NCBI RefSeq assembly: GCF_010669285.1
Contig: NZ_CP048711.1
Coordinates: 558,001-622,000, forward strand
DNA length: 64,000 nucleotides
From: Kineobactrum salinum
Lineage (GTDB): Bacteria; Pseudomonadota; Gammaproteobacteria; Pseudomonadales; Halieaceae
Reading direction: 5' to 3'
Shown here in pieces: positions 49,927 through 59,923 of the stretch. The translations under genes and the position numbers were made by a program. A model generated the notes under the pieces. It ran no database searches, had not been told where the DNA came from, and saw nothing but the letters and a program-made list of their open reading frames with translations. Position 1 is the stretch's first letter. Each line of letters starts with the position of its first letter.

Positions 49927-50325
49927 TCAGCGCGCCGCCAGCGACAGGTCATACCCGAGACTGCGCGCATCCGCCAGTGCGCGCGGCTGCTCCTGGTTCG
50001 GGCGGCTGGCTACCCACAGATTGACGGAGCGCGTGCCCGAGCGGCAAAAAGCCAGCACCGGCCCCGCGCCGCTGTCGAAAGCTGCTGTCAGTCGTGACAG
50101 GTCGGGGCCCGGAAAGTCACCTCCGGTCACCGGGTAATAGTAATACTCCAGACCGTGGGCAGCAGCGGCAGCCGCAATGGCCTCCGATGACTGCTGCGGA
50201 GGCACTTCATTGTCAGGGCGGTTGTTGATCAACACCCTGAAACCCGCCGCGGCAATCGCCGGGAGGTCTTCGACCTGTATCTGGTCCGACACTGCCACCC
50301 GATCGGTTACGTTCACTATTTTCAT
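49927..50325 (-). CDS. TIGR01244/DUF442 phosphatase- or sulfurtransferase-like protein
   Basis: 132-residue protein with a cysteine-phosphatase-like loop AFCRSGTRSVNLW (Cys-X5-Arg), and an N-terminal half IVNVTDRVAVSDQIQVEDL then GFRVLINNRPDNEVPPQQSS. This matches the TIGR01244 (beta-lactamase-hydrolase-like/BLH N-domain) family, whose members are named phosphatases or sulfurtransferases. The ATG at 50325 has AGAGG upstream. The upstream lipoprotein frame runs into it without a stop in this sequence, but the two are probably separate genes. Confidence 0.8.
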   Translation of the reverse strand: MKIVNVTDRVAVSDQIQVEDLPAIAAAGFRVLINNRPDNEVPPQQSSEAIAAAAAAHGLEYYYYPVTGGDFPGPDLSRLTAAFDSGAGPVLAFCRSGTRSVNLWVASRPNQEQPRALADARSLGYDLSLAAR

Positions 50326-51063
50326 GTCCTTGCCTCTGCCTGGTTGCGTTTGATGAGTACCGCGATCTGCCCGCTGCTCCCCGGAGGCGCCGCGCACCCG
50401 GTCGAGGCTGTCACGCAACAGCTCTGCCCAGCGCCGCAGGATGCGGTCAAACTCCGCCTTGTTGGTAACGCCGCTGCTCCAGCGCAAGCGGGCATTATCC
50501 ACTCCACGCTTGCGGTCCACCACCCGCACCAGCACCTCGCCGGTGGCACCATCGGCCAACTCCAGCAACAGGGTCATCTCGCCGGCTGAGGTGGTGTACT
50601 CCCGGGTCATCGTGCTGCGCGCCACATCGGGAGCATGGATATCCAGATTGATGATGGAGGGGTGCAGAACCAGCACCTCGGACCCGTCCTGGTCGTGTTC
50701 CGACAGGGCATAGGCGGGATCCCGCTGCAGTGCTTCACGAAAGTGCCGGTCACAGGCTTCCCCGGCCCGGCGCTTGATTCTGTCAATGTCTTCCCTGCTC
50801 ACCCGGCTGCCGAGATCCAGTCGCTGGCGATTCTGGTCCCGCTGCCAGTTCTTGCGAAAGGACACCTCACAGGGCTGCAGGGAAAATTGTTCGTAGACTG
50901 ACAGCTCCGCTCCCGGACGCCGGTAGACTTCGGCAAAACGTTCGTTGTCCACACGTTCCAGACCATCATAGGAAACCTCCGGCCCGGTGGCAGGTCCCGG
51001 CGCGGCGCAGGCGGCCAGGACCACAGCGGCGGAGGCAATCATCCATTTCATGACATGGGGCAT
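50322..51063 (-). CDS. DUF3313-like lipoprotein, probable frameshift at end
   Basis: Exported lipoprotein with lipobox VLAAC (Cys near residue 22), followed by a domain resembling DUF3313 (VSYDGLERVD, VYRRPGAELSVYEQF, ILRRWAELLRDSLDRVRG). Function unknown. AGGAG precedes the ATG at 51063. The frame lacks a stop and would read into the phosphatase-like gene. If one G is removed from GGGG near 50380, the protein ends GQIAVLIKRNQAEART with its TGA overlapping the next ATG (ATGA). Restored length is 246 residues. A natural fusion is the alternative. Confidence 0.65.
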
Positions 51064-51095
51064 GGCTTTGCTCTCCTGTATTCTCTTTGCTGCCA

Positions 51096-51306
51096 TTATA
51101 GACCAGTAAAACCCACCCACAGCAGACGCAACCCCAGCAGGACCAGGAATGGGCAGCAATATCGCAGCCGCCTGGGTCGGGGCCATCACCAGTGCCATCA
51201 GTGGCACGGCGAGCATGGATATGGCTCCGCCAAAACCACCCTTGGCGATGCCGTAGAGCAGCACCGCCGGGATGCTGACCAGATAGAACGCCGGCTCGCT
51301 CAGCAC
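51096..51306 (-). pseudogene. TauE/SafE (TSUP) transporter remnant, internal deletion
   Basis: The first 53 codons are the N-terminus of a sulfite exporter TauE/SafE-family permease (VLLYGIAKGGFGGAISMLAV, LVMAPTQAAAILLPI). The sequence then jumps, with a one-base frame change, to FLVLLGLRLLWVGFTGL and a TAA stop at 51096-51098, which is what the family's C-terminus looks like. About 180 residues in the middle are missing. It begins GTGCTGAGC 16 bp past the purC stop. It is a decayed gene or an assembly collapse. Confidence 0.65.
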
Positions 51307-51322
51307 TCTTCCGGTGGCCGCC

Positions 51323-52426
51323 TCACCGGATCAGCCCGAACTCACCACCGAGAATATCGATAATCTCCGTACGCGGGTCGTCGGCGATGCGCAGGCGTTC
51401 ACCGGTAATTTTCTCGGCCATACCCAGATAGGTATCCGACACCGCCATCAGCACGGAAGCAGGCAGGGGATCGCCGGCGGCGAGAGCCTGCCGCTCCGCC
51501 ATCCGGTCCTTGTTCAACAGCACGTCCGGGTCGGGCACATGGCTGAGCAGCAGTTGCCGGAAGCCCTCCTTGGAGTTCTCTACAACCCTGCCCTCGCGGT
51601 AGGCGGGACCATCCCAGATACGCGAGGAATCGGGAGTACCCACCTCATCCATGTAAATCAACTGCTCGCGCCCGTCGCGGTCGGTCACGTAGCCGAATTC
51701 GAATTTGGTATCGACGAAGATCTGGTCCAGTCCAGCCAAGGTCCGGCTGATCAGTTCAAAGCCCTCGCGAAACAGGGTTTCATAGCGATCCACATCCGCC
51801 ACCTCGCGAAAACGGAAGGCAGAATAGTTCGCCAGGATATCTTCGCGGGTGATGTTCACATCGTCCTGCGCCGGTACGCCCGGGATACCTTCGAGTACGC
51901 CTTTGGTCGACGGGGTGATCAGCAATTGCGGCAGCTGCTGGTCCCGCTGCAGACCGTCGGGCAGGCGAATACCGCAGAAGTCGCGCGCGCCGCTGGCGTA
52001 GGCCCGCCACATCGAACCGGTGATGTACTGACGGGCAATGGCCTCGATCATCACCGGGCGCGCCTTCTGTACAATCCACACCAGCGGATGCGGTATTTCC
52101 AGGATATGACTGTCGGCCAGACCCTGTTCCCTGAACAGCCGGAACCAGTGGTTGGAAATGGCGTTGAGTGCCGCACCCTTGCCCGGTACCCCACCCATGC
52201 CGCCCTCGCCATGCCAGATGCAATCAAAGGCTGAAATGCGATCACTGATTACCATGATGGCCAACGGTGCATCGGCCGCCACCGGATACCCACGTTGCGC
52301 GATCAAGCGGCGGCTGTCGGCCGCATCCAGCCAATAGACAGAACGCACCTTGCCGCTGTGAACAGGGGCATCAGTACGAATTGGCAAGTCGTCATTGACC
52401 GCCAGCACCTTGTTTGCAAGATTCAT
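51323..52426 (-). CDS. purC: phosphoribosylaminoimidazole-succinocarboxamide synthase
   Basis: 367-residue SAICAR synthase of purine biosynthesis, ligating aspartate to CAIR with ATP. It shows [35 protein letters not shown]-equivalent [12 protein letters not shown], and the late motifs [11 protein letters not shown] and [14 protein letters not shown]. Longer than the E. coli enzyme (about 237), like the yeast-type long form. GGGA lies 7 nt before the ATG at 52426. Purine genes are otherwise absent here. The 202 bp upstream, to pldA, hold no recognised site. Confidence 0.93.
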   Translation of the reverse strand: MNLANKVLAVNDDLPIRTDAPVHSGKVRSVYWLDAADSRRLIAQRGYPVAADAPLAIMVISDRISAFDCIWHGEGGMGGVPGKGAALNAISNHWFRLFREQGLADSHILEIPHPLVWIVQKARPVMIEAIARQYITGSMWRAYASGARDFCGIRLPDGLQRDQQLPQLLITPSTKGVLEGIPGVPAQDDVNITREDILANYSAFRFREVADVDRYETLFREGFELISRTLAGLDQIFVDTKFEFGYVTDRDGREQLIYMDEVGTPDSSRIWDGPAYREGRVVENSKEGFRQLLLSHVPDPDVLLNKDRMAERQALAAGDPLPASVLMAVSDTYLGMAEKITGERLRIADDPRTEIIDILGGEFGLIR

Positions 52427-52628
52427 TTGTAAGTCCCGTGCCGTGGCCTGCAAGGCCGCCTGAATTTGAGCATGCCGCGGTCCGGCAGCAGGCCAGCGCG
52501 GTCGGTCGAGTTTAACAGAGTACCGCGCTGCAGGCACCCGGCCCGCGGCCGAAATGCTGCCAATGTGGATGCTGTCGCACGTCGCAGCACTGCGCTACCA
52601 TGGTTTCATATTTACCTGGATCGTTGCG

Positions 52629-53632
52629 ATGCCTGCAAGAACATCCTTCCCGTCAGCGCTGACCCTGACCCTGTTGACCCCGACATTGCTGGGTGCCGCG
52701 CTGGCGTGGAGCCAACCCGAGCCTGAAAACAGCCTGGCCGAATGCGCGCGCGTGACAGACCACTCCCTGCGCCTGATCTGCTATGACAACTTGGCGGAGG
52801 AGACGCTGCAGCAGGAAGAGGTTCCGCCCGGCGTTGATTTTGCCGGCGAGGAACTGCTGGTCGGCAAGCGCCTGGCGGAAGAAGCGGCCACGGCCGGCAA
52901 TGCCTGGGTGATTCTGCCACACCATCGCAACTATTTACTGCCATTTACCTACAACAACAGTCCCGCCAAGGAAACCTGGAACCTCCAACACCCTGACGAC
53001 GGCATCGACAAACTCGAAGCCAAGTTCCAGATCAGCCTGAAAACACTGGTGTGGGAAGACATTCTCGGAGAGGGAACCAACCTGTGGGGGCCTATACACA
53101 AAAAAACTGGTGGCAACTGTACAATGGATCGTCACCGTTTCGCGAGACCAACTACCAGCCCGAGCTCATGCTGACCTTCGACAATGACTGGAAGGCACTG
53201 GGCTTTACCAATACCCTGCTGGGCCTGGGTATCATCCATGAGTCCAACGGCAAGAGTGGCGAACTGTCCCGCAGCTGGAACCGGATCAGTGCCAGCGCCG
53301 TGCTGGAACGGCGGCGCATGAGTCTCAATATCCGCAGCTGGTACCGGATTCCGGAGGGCAGCGATGACGACAACCCGGACATCGACGACTATTACGGCTA
53401 CGGCGACATTACCGGCATCTGGAAAGTGGACCAGCACGAGCTCTCCGTGATGCTGCGCCACAATCTGCAGAGCGAGGGCCGGGGCGCCATCGAACTGGAG
53501 TGGAGCTTTCCCGTCAATCGTCGCTTCAAGGGCTATGTCCAGTATTTCAACGGCTATGGCGAGAGCCTGCTCGAATACAATCGCAGCGTCAACCGGATCG
53601 GCATCGGCCTGTCCCTGACCGATTTGTTCTAG
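52629..53632 (+). CDS. pldA: outer-membrane phospholipase A, one frameshift
   Basis: Phospholipase A1/A2 (OmpLA) of the outer membrane, with a signal peptide (ALTLTLLTPTLLGAALAWSQ). The barrel shows the catalytic His-Ser signature IHESNGKSGELSRSWNR and the preceding YNGSSPFRETNYQPEL. It hydrolyses acyl chains of surface phospholipids upon envelope disturbance and normally dimerises with Ca2+. One G is missing near 53086 (ILGEGTNLWG/AYTQKNWW junction); repair gives 334 codons. The ATG at 52629 (MPARTSFPS) is the likely start, with no strong ribosome-binding site. Followed by the TonB receptor gene. Confidence 0.88.
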
Positions 53633-53688
53633 GACGCTGTCGGCAGGTACTATACGCCGCTACCCACACTCTCCCGGCGAATGTACCC

Positions 53689-55770
53689 ATGTCCAACATC
53701 AACTCCCCTGCCCTCTTCCTGGCAAAGACCGCTGTCATTGTTGCTTGTGCAGCGGTATGCAGCATGCCCGGCCTGGCCGCCGGAGCCGAGCAGGTACTGG
53801 TCAGCGCCAAGCGGATCGATGAAGATGCCACCCGCCTGCCGCTGGCGTGGTCCGCGGTGGGTGACAGCGCGCTTTCGCTGACCGCTCATACCCATCCCAA
53901 CGAAATCATGCAGCGGGTATCCGGCGCCTGGATCAGTCGCGGCAACGGCCAGGAAAGCCTGACCGCGTTGCGCTCCCCGGTACTGACAGGCGCCGGTGGC
54001 TGTGGCTCCTTTTTCATGGCGCTGGACGGGATCAGCCTGCGGGCACCAGGGTTTTGCAACGTCAACCAGCTGTTCGATGCCAATATCGAACAGGCGGGCC
54101 GCATCGAGGTGATCAAGGGTCCCGCCGGTGCCATCTATGGCTCCAACGCAATGCACGGCGTCATCAATATCCTCAGTGCGGCGCCAGCAGCGGATCAGGG
54201 ACAGTTGCTGTCGCTGGAATCCGGACCGGATGATTACTATCGGGCCAAATACCAGTACAGCGACAGCGATGGCGCTCACGGTCTCAGCCTGCGCCTGCAC
54301 GCCGCCACCGACGGCGGTTACCAGGATGAGTCGGGTTATGAGCAGCAGAAGCTGACCCTGCGCCACGACTACAGCGGCCGGGTATGGCAGCTGCGAAGCG
54401 TCGTCGACGGCGCCAACCTGGAACAGGAAACCGCGGGCTTCATCCAGGGCTTCAGGGCCTATGCCGACAGTGCCCGCAAACGCGACAACCCCAACCCGGA
54501 AGCCTACCGCGACGCCTGGTCCCTGCGCGCCTACACCGAGGCCAGCCGCGAGCTGGAGAACGACTTCCGGCTCAGCATTACACCCTATCTGCGGCGCAAC
54601 CGGATGGAGTTCCTGCAGCATTTTTTCCCGTGGCAACCAGTGGAACACAATGGTCACGAGTCGCTGGGATTGCGCACGGCCATCCACCGCGACAACGACC
54701 TCATGAGCTGGGCAGCGGGAGCCGATATCGACTATACCGAGGGCTGGTTGCGGGAGACCCAAAGCGAGGACTTCAGCCCCAATCAACCAGCGGGTGTGCA
54801 CTACGATTATCGGGTGCAGGCCACCCAGAGTGCCCTTTACAGCCAGTTGCGCCTGGACTTGACTGAACGCTGGACCCTGGACGGCGGGCTGCGACTGGAG
54901 CATACCCGCTACGACTACGACAACCGCGCCGCCGACGGCCCGGCCTGTGCTCCCGGCGCCAGTGCCTGCCGCTTCTTCCGGGTAGCAGACCGCACTGACA
55001 GCTTTACAGACTGGACCTTCAATGCGGGTGCCAGCCTGGTGCTGGTACCGGACCATATCGCCTATTTGCGTGCGGCCAGCGGTTTTCGGGCACCGGAAAC
55101 CAGCGAGCTGTACCGCCTGCAAGCAGGCCAGTCGGTCGCCGAGCTCGATTCCGAAGTGATCGACAATGTGGAGCTGGGCCTGCGGGGCGCTACTGACGCG
55201 GGCCTGGCCTACCAGCTATCGCTGTATCACATGAACAAAGATGAGGTGATTTTCCAGGACGCAGACCGGCGCAATGTCAGCGGCGCCAAAACCGATCATA
55301 GCGGTTTGGAGGTCAGTCTCAGCTACCGCCCCGGTAGCCGCTGGTACGGCGAGCTGGATGTCACCGCCGCGCGCCACCGCTACGGCAACAACGCGCTGCC
55401 ATTGGGGGTAAACCTGCCAATCAAAGGCAACGACATCGACACGGCGCCGCGCCTGTTCGGCAGCGCCCGGCTGGGCTGGAGCTTCGCTCCCCGTTTTGGC
55501 GAGCCGACCGTAGCGGAGCTCGAATGGGTGTACATGGATGACTACTATCTGGAACCGGAAAATCGCTTTGAATACGAGGGCCATTCGCTGCTGAATCTGC
55601 GCCTCAGTGGCGCGCTGACACCGCGCCTGGGCGCCAGCGTGAGAGTCACCAACCTGTTGGGCGAGGACTACGCCGAGCGGGCCGATGTGGGCTTCGGACA
55701 ATACCGCTATTTCGTCGGACACCCTGCCAGCCTGTTCGTGGAATTGCGGTACCGCTGGGGGCGCGGCTGA
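53689..55770 (+). CDS. TonB-dependent receptor
   Basis: 693-residue outer-membrane receptor with signal peptide (LAKTAVIVACAAVCSMPGLA), a TonB-box-like stretch (EQVLVSAKR) and plug domain (EIMQRVSGAWISRGNG, RIEVIKGPAGAIYGSNAMHG). The barrel ends FVELRYRWGRG. The plug carries two cysteines (TGAGGCGSFFMA, RAPGFCNVNQ) that could form a disulfide. Compared with the receptor at 153 it is complete and different in sequence. Ligand unknown; a siderophore, cobalamin-like compound or other small molecule is possible. It follows pldA by 56 bp and is convergent with trpS. Confidence 0.9.
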   Translation: MSNINSPALFLAKTAVIVACAAVCSMPGLAAGAEQVLVSAKRIDEDATRLPLAWSAVGDSALSLTAHTHPNEIMQRVSGAWISRGNGQESLTALRSPVLTGAGGCGSFFMALDGISLRAPGFCNVNQLFDANIEQAGRIEVIKGPAGAIYGSNAMHGVINILSAAPAADQGQLLSLESGPDDYYRAKYQYSDSDGAHGLSLRLHAATDGGYQDESGYEQQKLTLRHDYSGRVWQLRSVVDGANLEQETAGFIQGFRAYADSARKRDNPNPEAYRDAWSLRAYTEASRELENDFRLSITPYLRRNRMEFLQHFFPWQPVEHNGHESLGLRTAIHRDNDLMSWAAGADIDYTEGWLRETQSEDFSPNQPAGVHYDYRVQATQSALYSQLRLDLTERWTLDGGLRLEHTRYDYDNRAADGPACAPGASACRFFRVADRTDSFTDWTFNAGASLVLVPDHIAYLRAASGFRAPETSELYRLQAGQSVAELDSEVIDNVELGLRGATDAGLAYQLSLYHMNKDEVIFQDADRRNVSGAKTDHSGLEVSLSYRPGSRWYGELDVTAARHRYGNNALPLGVNLPIKGNDIDTAPRLFGSARLGWSFAPRFGEPTVAELEWVYMDDYYLEPENRFEYEGHSLLNLRLSGALTPRLGASVRVTNLLGEDYAERADVGFGQYRYFVGHPASLFVELRYRWGRG

Positions 55771-55794
55771 CACATCGGTGCCAGTACATCGGCG

Positions 55795-56802
55795 CTAGGA
55801 CATCGGTGAAATTCCCACCGCCTCCCGAACCTGCCGCAACAGCGGAGCGCTGATACTGCGGGCCCGCTCCGCGCCGCGCTGCAGTACTTGCTCGATATGC
55901 CCCGGGTTCGCCATCAGCTCCTGGTAGCGCTCGCGGGCGGCGGCCAACTCACCGTTCACCAGCTCGAACAATTGCCGTTTGGCCTCACCCCAGGCAATTC
56001 CCGCCTCGAACTCGCGCCGCATGCGCGCGGTTTCTCCGGCACTCGCAAAGGCGGCCCAGATTTGAAACACAGTGGAATCAGCAGGATCCTTGGGTTCTCC
56101 CGGTTCCTGCAGGTTGGTCTTGATCTTGTTAATGTGCTTGCGCAGCTGCTTCTCGGGCAGAAACAACGGAATGGTATTACTATAGCTTTTGCTCATCTTG
56201 CGACCATCCAGGCCCTGTAACACCGCCACGTGCTCTTCGACTATCGCCTCGGGCAGGGTAAACAACTCGGCAAAATTATGGTTGAAGCGCTGGGCGATGT
56301 CCCGCGCCATCTCCAGATGCTGGATCTGGTCGCGTCCCACCGGCACCCGCTGGGCATTGAACAGCAGGATATCGGCCGCCATCAGTATGGGATAATTGAA
56401 CAGACCCATGGTAATTCCGTAGTCAGGATCTTCTCCTGCTTCCTCATTGACCTGCACCGCGGCCTTGTAGGCGTGCGCGCGGTTCATCAGGCCCTTGGCC
56501 GCATTGCAGCACAGCACCCAGGTCAACTCGGTAATTTCGGGAATGTCGGACTGACGGTAAAAAACCGCGCGCTCGGTATCCAGGCCCAGCGCCAGCCAAG
56601 TGGCGGCAATCTCCTTGCTCGACTGGCGCACCAGGGATGGATCCTGGCACTTGATCAGCGCATGCAGATCGGCAAGAAAGAAAAACGACTCGGTGCTGTC
56701 GTCCCTGGACGCGGCTATCGAGGGACGGATCGCCCCAACGAAGTTGCCCAGGTGGGGCGTGCCCGTAGTGGTAATACCGGTGAGAACCCGTGGCTTGGTC
56801 AT
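55795..56802 (-). CDS. trpS: tryptophanyl-tRNA synthetase
   Basis: Class Ic aminoacyl-tRNA synthetase that charges tRNA-Trp. The HIGH-like motif is [10 protein letters not shown] near residue 13 and the KMSKS motif is [10 protein letters not shown] (about residue 200); HRxDL-like [14 protein letters not shown] supports assignment. 335 residues from the ATG at 56802, with an in-frame ATG six bases upstream as an alternative. The gap to the TonB receptor contains a 14-bp direct repeat (ACATCGGYGCYAG type) of unknown meaning. Confidence 0.95.
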   Translation of the reverse strand: MTKPRVLTGITTTGTPHLGNFVGAIRPSIAASRDDSTESFFFLADLHALIKCQDPSLVRQSSKEIAATWLALGLDTERAVFYRQSDIPEITELTWVLCCNAAKGLMNRAHAYKAAVQVNEEAGEDPDYGITMGLFNYPILMAADILLFNAQRVPVGRDQIQHLEMARDIAQRFNHNFAELFTLPEAIVEEHVAVLQGLDGRKMSKSYSNTIPLFLPEKQLRKHINKIKTNLQEPGEPKDPADSTVFQIWAAFASAGETARMRREFEAGIAWGEAKRQLFELVNGELAAARERYQELMANPGHIEQVLQRGAERARSISAPLLRQVREAVGISPMS

Positions 56803-56862
56803 GATCATTCCGAGTTTGCCTGAAAGCGGGCAATTCTATAGGGTCTGGCCGGCACTGGCTAT

Positions 56863-56885
56863 TGCCGGCCGGCTTTCGGCCGGCA
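56863..56885. terminator. strong hairpin between aminopeptidase and trpS
   Basis: TGCCGGCCG and CGGCCGGCA form a perfect 9-bp stem around GCTTT. It lies 28 bp past the M18 aminopeptidase stop and 61 bp before the trpS start. There is no T-run, so it may be a terminator, an attenuator-like element or a mRNA-stabilising structure. Confidence 0.5.
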
Positions 56886-56912
56886 GAGCCCGTCCTGCAG
56901 CGTGTAGTTCGC

Positions 56913-58214
56913 TCAGGCCGGTGTCAGCGAACCCTGGTGGTTGTAGAAGCGCTGCAGTACGCGCGCCAGGTTGGCTGCGTCCTCGCTGCCCGCCAGCTCG
57001 CGAATTGAGTGCATTGCAAAGGTGGGAACCCCTATGTCCAGCGTACGGATGCCGGTACCGCCTGCAGTGATGGGTCCGATGGTACTGCCACAGGCCATGT
57101 CCGTGCGCACGACGAAGCTCTGTACCGGCACCTGTTCCCGTTCCGCCAGCAGGCGGAAAAAACCGGCGGTTTCGGCATTGGTAGCATAGCGCTGGTTGGC
57201 ATTGACCTTGATAACGGGGCCCGCGTTCAGTCTTGGCCCGTGATTGTCATCATGGCGATCCGCATAGTTCGGGTGCAGGCCATGGGCATTGTCGGCAGAG
57301 ATCATCATTGACGCCTGTACCAGGCTGGACAACTGTTCCTCGCTGCCGGCAATACGCCGCAAGGTGGAGAGCAACAGCGGCCCCTGGGCACCGGCCGTGG
57401 ACAGGCTGCCGACCTCCTCGTGATCATTGCATACCAGCAGGCAACTCTGGGTGCCGTCCGCCTGCAACAGCGCATCCATTCCCGTAAAACAGCTAAGCAG
57501 GTTGTCCAGACGCGCTGACGCGATAAAGTCGCCGCCCAGTCCCACCAGTGCCGCCGGCTGACTGTCATAGAATGACAACTCATAGTCCAGTATCCGGCCG
57601 ACCTCCAGGCCCGGGTACTCTTCCCGCAAGCGCCCGGCCAGCAAGTCGCGAAAATCAGGTTTATCCTGGCCATCAGCTATGGCAAGCACCGGGAGTATGT
57701 CGGTTTGCGGATTGACACTGCGATTCTGGTTGGCCTCCCGGTCCAGATGAATCGCCAGGCTGGGTATCACCGCCAGCGGCTGCCGGAAATCCACCAGTGC
57801 GGTGCGCAATTGTCCGCCGCTGCCGGCAAAACTGACCCGTCCGGCCAGGGAAAGATCGCGATCAAACCAGGGGTTGAGCAGCGCACCGCCGTAGACCTCC
57901 ACTCCCAGCTGGAAATAGCCGCTGCGCAGTTTCTCAGGCCTGGGCTTTACCATCAGACAGGGGCTGTCGGTGTGGGCACCGACCATGCGCATGCCGGTCG
58001 CAGGCGGGGCATCACTGCCGATGATAAAGGCCAGCAGCGAGCTGTCATTGCGGGTGAGATAGTAGCGCTGCCCGGCCTGCAAATTGCCGGCACCGGACAG
58101 AGGCCGAAAACCGGCTGCCTCCAGTTGCAACACCATCTGCTCGACCGCATGAAATGGCGTAGTAGCCTGCTCGAGAAAGCTGAGCAGGCGCTGGTTGAAC
58201 TGAGTCTGGGACAT
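56913..58214 (-). CDS. apeB: M18 family aminopeptidase
   Basis: 433-residue cytoplasmic metallo-aminopeptidase of the aspartyl aminopeptidase (M18) family. It has [17 protein letters not shown] (first metal His/Asp), the HLDREANQ segment, [17 protein letters not shown] with the acidic metal ligands, [12 protein letters not shown] and the C-terminal [18 protein letters not shown]. It removes N-terminal, often acidic, residues. Unbroken and of usual length (about 430). The ATG at 58214 begins [14 protein letters not shown], as in close relatives. Confidence 0.92.
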   Translation of the reverse strand: MSQTQFNQRLLSFLEQATTPFHAVEQMVLQLEAAGFRPLSGAGNLQAGQRYYLTRNDSSLLAFIIGSDAPPATGMRMVGAHTDSPCLMVKPRPEKLRSGYFQLGVEVYGGALLNPWFDRDLSLAGRVSFAGSGGQLRTALVDFRQPLAVIPSLAIHLDREANQNRSVNPQTDILPVLAIADGQDKPDFRDLLAGRLREEYPGLEVGRILDYELSFYDSQPAALVGLGGDFIASARLDNLLSCFTGMDALLQADGTQSCLLVCNDHEEVGSLSTAGAQGPLLLSTLRRIAGSEEQLSSLVQASMMISADNAHGLHPNYADRHDDNHGPRLNAGPVIKVNANQRYATNAETAGFFRLLAEREQVPVQSFVVRTDMACGSTIGPITAGGTGIRTLDIGVPTFAMHSIRELAGSEDAANLARVLQRFYNHQGSLTPA

Positions 58215-58287
58215 AGTGCTAAAAAACCTCTGTTCGGGAAATCATGGTTAGTGAGCCTTCCCACCAACGGGTAGATGGCGGTGGGGA

Positions 58288-59091
58288 TCAGAACATCCAC
58301 AGCGCGTACAGCAGCGCCGCAAGCGCCACCCGATAGTATACGAAAGGCATCAATCCCACACGATCCAGCAGACGCAGGAACAGGCCTATACAGGCGTAGG
58401 CGGTGACCGCCGAGATCAGCGCTGCCATGGCCAACAGATACCAGTTGACGGCGACCGCGCCGTTGGCCAGCTGCAGGCCCTTCAGCAACCCCGCTCCCGC
58501 AATCACCGGGATTGAGAGCAGGAAAGCAAAGCGTGCCGCCAGCTGACGACTCAAGCCCAACAGCAACCCGGCGGAAATCGTGATCCCCGAACGCGACACA
58601 CCGGGGATGGGTGCCAGTGCCTGCGCCAGACCGATCACCACTGCGGCCAGCACGCCAAGCGCCCGCGGCTCACCACCAGCACGGGCTCTGCGGTCGGCAA
58701 GCCCGAGCAGCAATCCGAATACCAGCGTCGTTGTGGCGATTACCGGCAGGCTGCGCAGCCGCGACTCGATAAAATCGTCCGCCAGGAAACCAACGATACA
58801 GACAGGCGCTGTCGCCACTGCCAGCCACCACACCAGACGTACGTCGTCATTGATCGGCTGACCGCGCACCAAGCCTGCGCAACTCACCGCCATCTGCCAA
58901 AGCTCGCGCCGATAGTACAGCATGACCGCGAGCAGGGTGCCCACATGCACCGCCACGTCGAAGGCCAGCCCCTGATCCTCCCAGCCCAGCACCAGCGCCG
59001 GAATGACCAGGTGGGCGGAACTGGAAATGGGCAGAAATTCCGTCACCCCCTGCAGTAATGCCAGCAACGCCAGCTGCAACCAATCCATCAT
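58288..59091 (-). CDS. uppP: undecaprenyl-diphosphatase
   Basis: 267-residue BacA/UppP integral membrane enzyme that recycles the C55 lipid carrier by removing one phosphate from undecaprenyl diphosphate, needed for peptidoglycan and surface glycans. It has GVTEFLPISSSAHLVIPAL at the N-terminus and PGVSRSGITISAGLLLG later; the Glu and Arg of the active site lie in these. About eight hydrophobic segments. The ATG at 59091 overlaps the tsaB stop as ATGA (an ATG three bases downstream is an alternative), so translation is probably coupled. Confidence 0.95.
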   Translation of the reverse strand: MMDWLQLALLALLQGVTEFLPISSSAHLVIPALVLGWEDQGLAFDVAVHVGTLLAVMLYYRRELWQMAVSCAGLVRGQPINDDVRLVWWLAVATAPVCIVGFLADDFIESRLRSLPVIATTTLVFGLLLGLADRRARAGGEPRALGVLAAVVIGLAQALAPIPGVSRSGITISAGLLLGLSRQLAARFAFLLSIPVIAGAGLLKGLQLANGAVAVNWYLLAMAALISAVTAYACIGLFLRLLDRVGLMPFVYYRVALAALLYALWMF

Positions 59092-59795
59092 GAACGCGGT
59101 CCCTGCTCGGCGATTTTCTTCCAGCTGATTTCGTCCCGAACATAGACCGGGCAGACCTGCTCTGCCATCTGCACCTGCCCCCGCGCCAGTGCATGTTGCG
59201 CCAGTGGCAGCAGGTCCCGTGCTGCGGGCAGCAGATCTGGATGGCGCCGTGACAGACGCTCCTGGGTGGCCGCACGGAAGTGTTCCAGATAGTGCAGGCC
59301 GCTGCCGATGGCGACCAGGGTACCGCTACCGGCCAAATCCAGCTGCTCAGGTTTGGAAGCAGCCGCTGCGGTGAGAGCTTGCGGCAGCCCGTCTTCAATC
59401 TGATACAGTGCCCAGTACAACTCGCCGATATGGGCATCGAGAGTGCTGAGCACCGCCTCCCCTTCGCCGATCAGGCCCAGACGCAAGGCTGTCTGCACCT
59501 GGCAAGCCAGCGTCGACACTGGCAACGCGGGCAGAGCCGCTGCAAAACACAGGCCCTGTACTGCACTGGCGGCAATTCGCAGGCCTGTGAAAGAACCCGG
59601 GCCACTGCCATAGGCTATCGCATCCAGCCCTCCGTCGGCAGCGATTCCTTCTGGCAGCAAATCCTGCAGCATGGCCAGCAGGCGTTGACTGTGCCGTCGC
59701 GGCACGATCTCATGTATCCCGGAAATTACGCCATTGCGCGACAGTGCAACTGAACAGGCTTCCGTCGATGTGTCTATTGCCAGGATACTTGTCAT
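59088..59795 (-). CDS. tsaB: tRNA threonylcarbamoyladenosine biosynthesis protein TsaB
   Basis: 235-residue ASKHA-fold protein that works with TsaD and TsaE to make t6A at position 37 of ANN-decoding tRNAs. It shows LAIDTSTEACSVALSRNG at the N-terminus, RRHSQRLLAMLQDLL and GSGPGSFTGLRIAASAVQGL, typical of TsaB. The ATG at 59795 (MTSILAIDT) is preferred over the upstream ATG at 59807. No tsaD or tsaE in the window. It overlaps uppP and starts a two-gene leftward unit. Confidence 0.93.
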   Translation of the reverse strand: MTSILAIDTSTEACSVALSRNGVISGIHEIVPRRHSQRLLAMLQDLLPEGIAADGGLDAIAYGSGPGSFTGLRIAASAVQGLCFAAALPALPVSTLACQVQTALRLGLIGEGEAVLSTLDAHIGELYWALYQIEDGLPQALTAAAASKPEQLDLAGSGTLVAIGSGLHYLEHFRAATQERLSRRHPDLLPAARDLLPLAQHALARGQVQMAEQVCPVYVRDEISWKKIAEQGPRS

Positions 59796-59923
59796 ATGGC
59801 TCGCCATGAAATGATTGCCAGGCACAATAACCCGGCGACGGCTTCCCCCGCGGAATGCAGCCGCGCAATTATCCCACAACGCAGGGCTGCCAAGAACCGC
59901 GCTGCTGACATTTTACCGGACTG

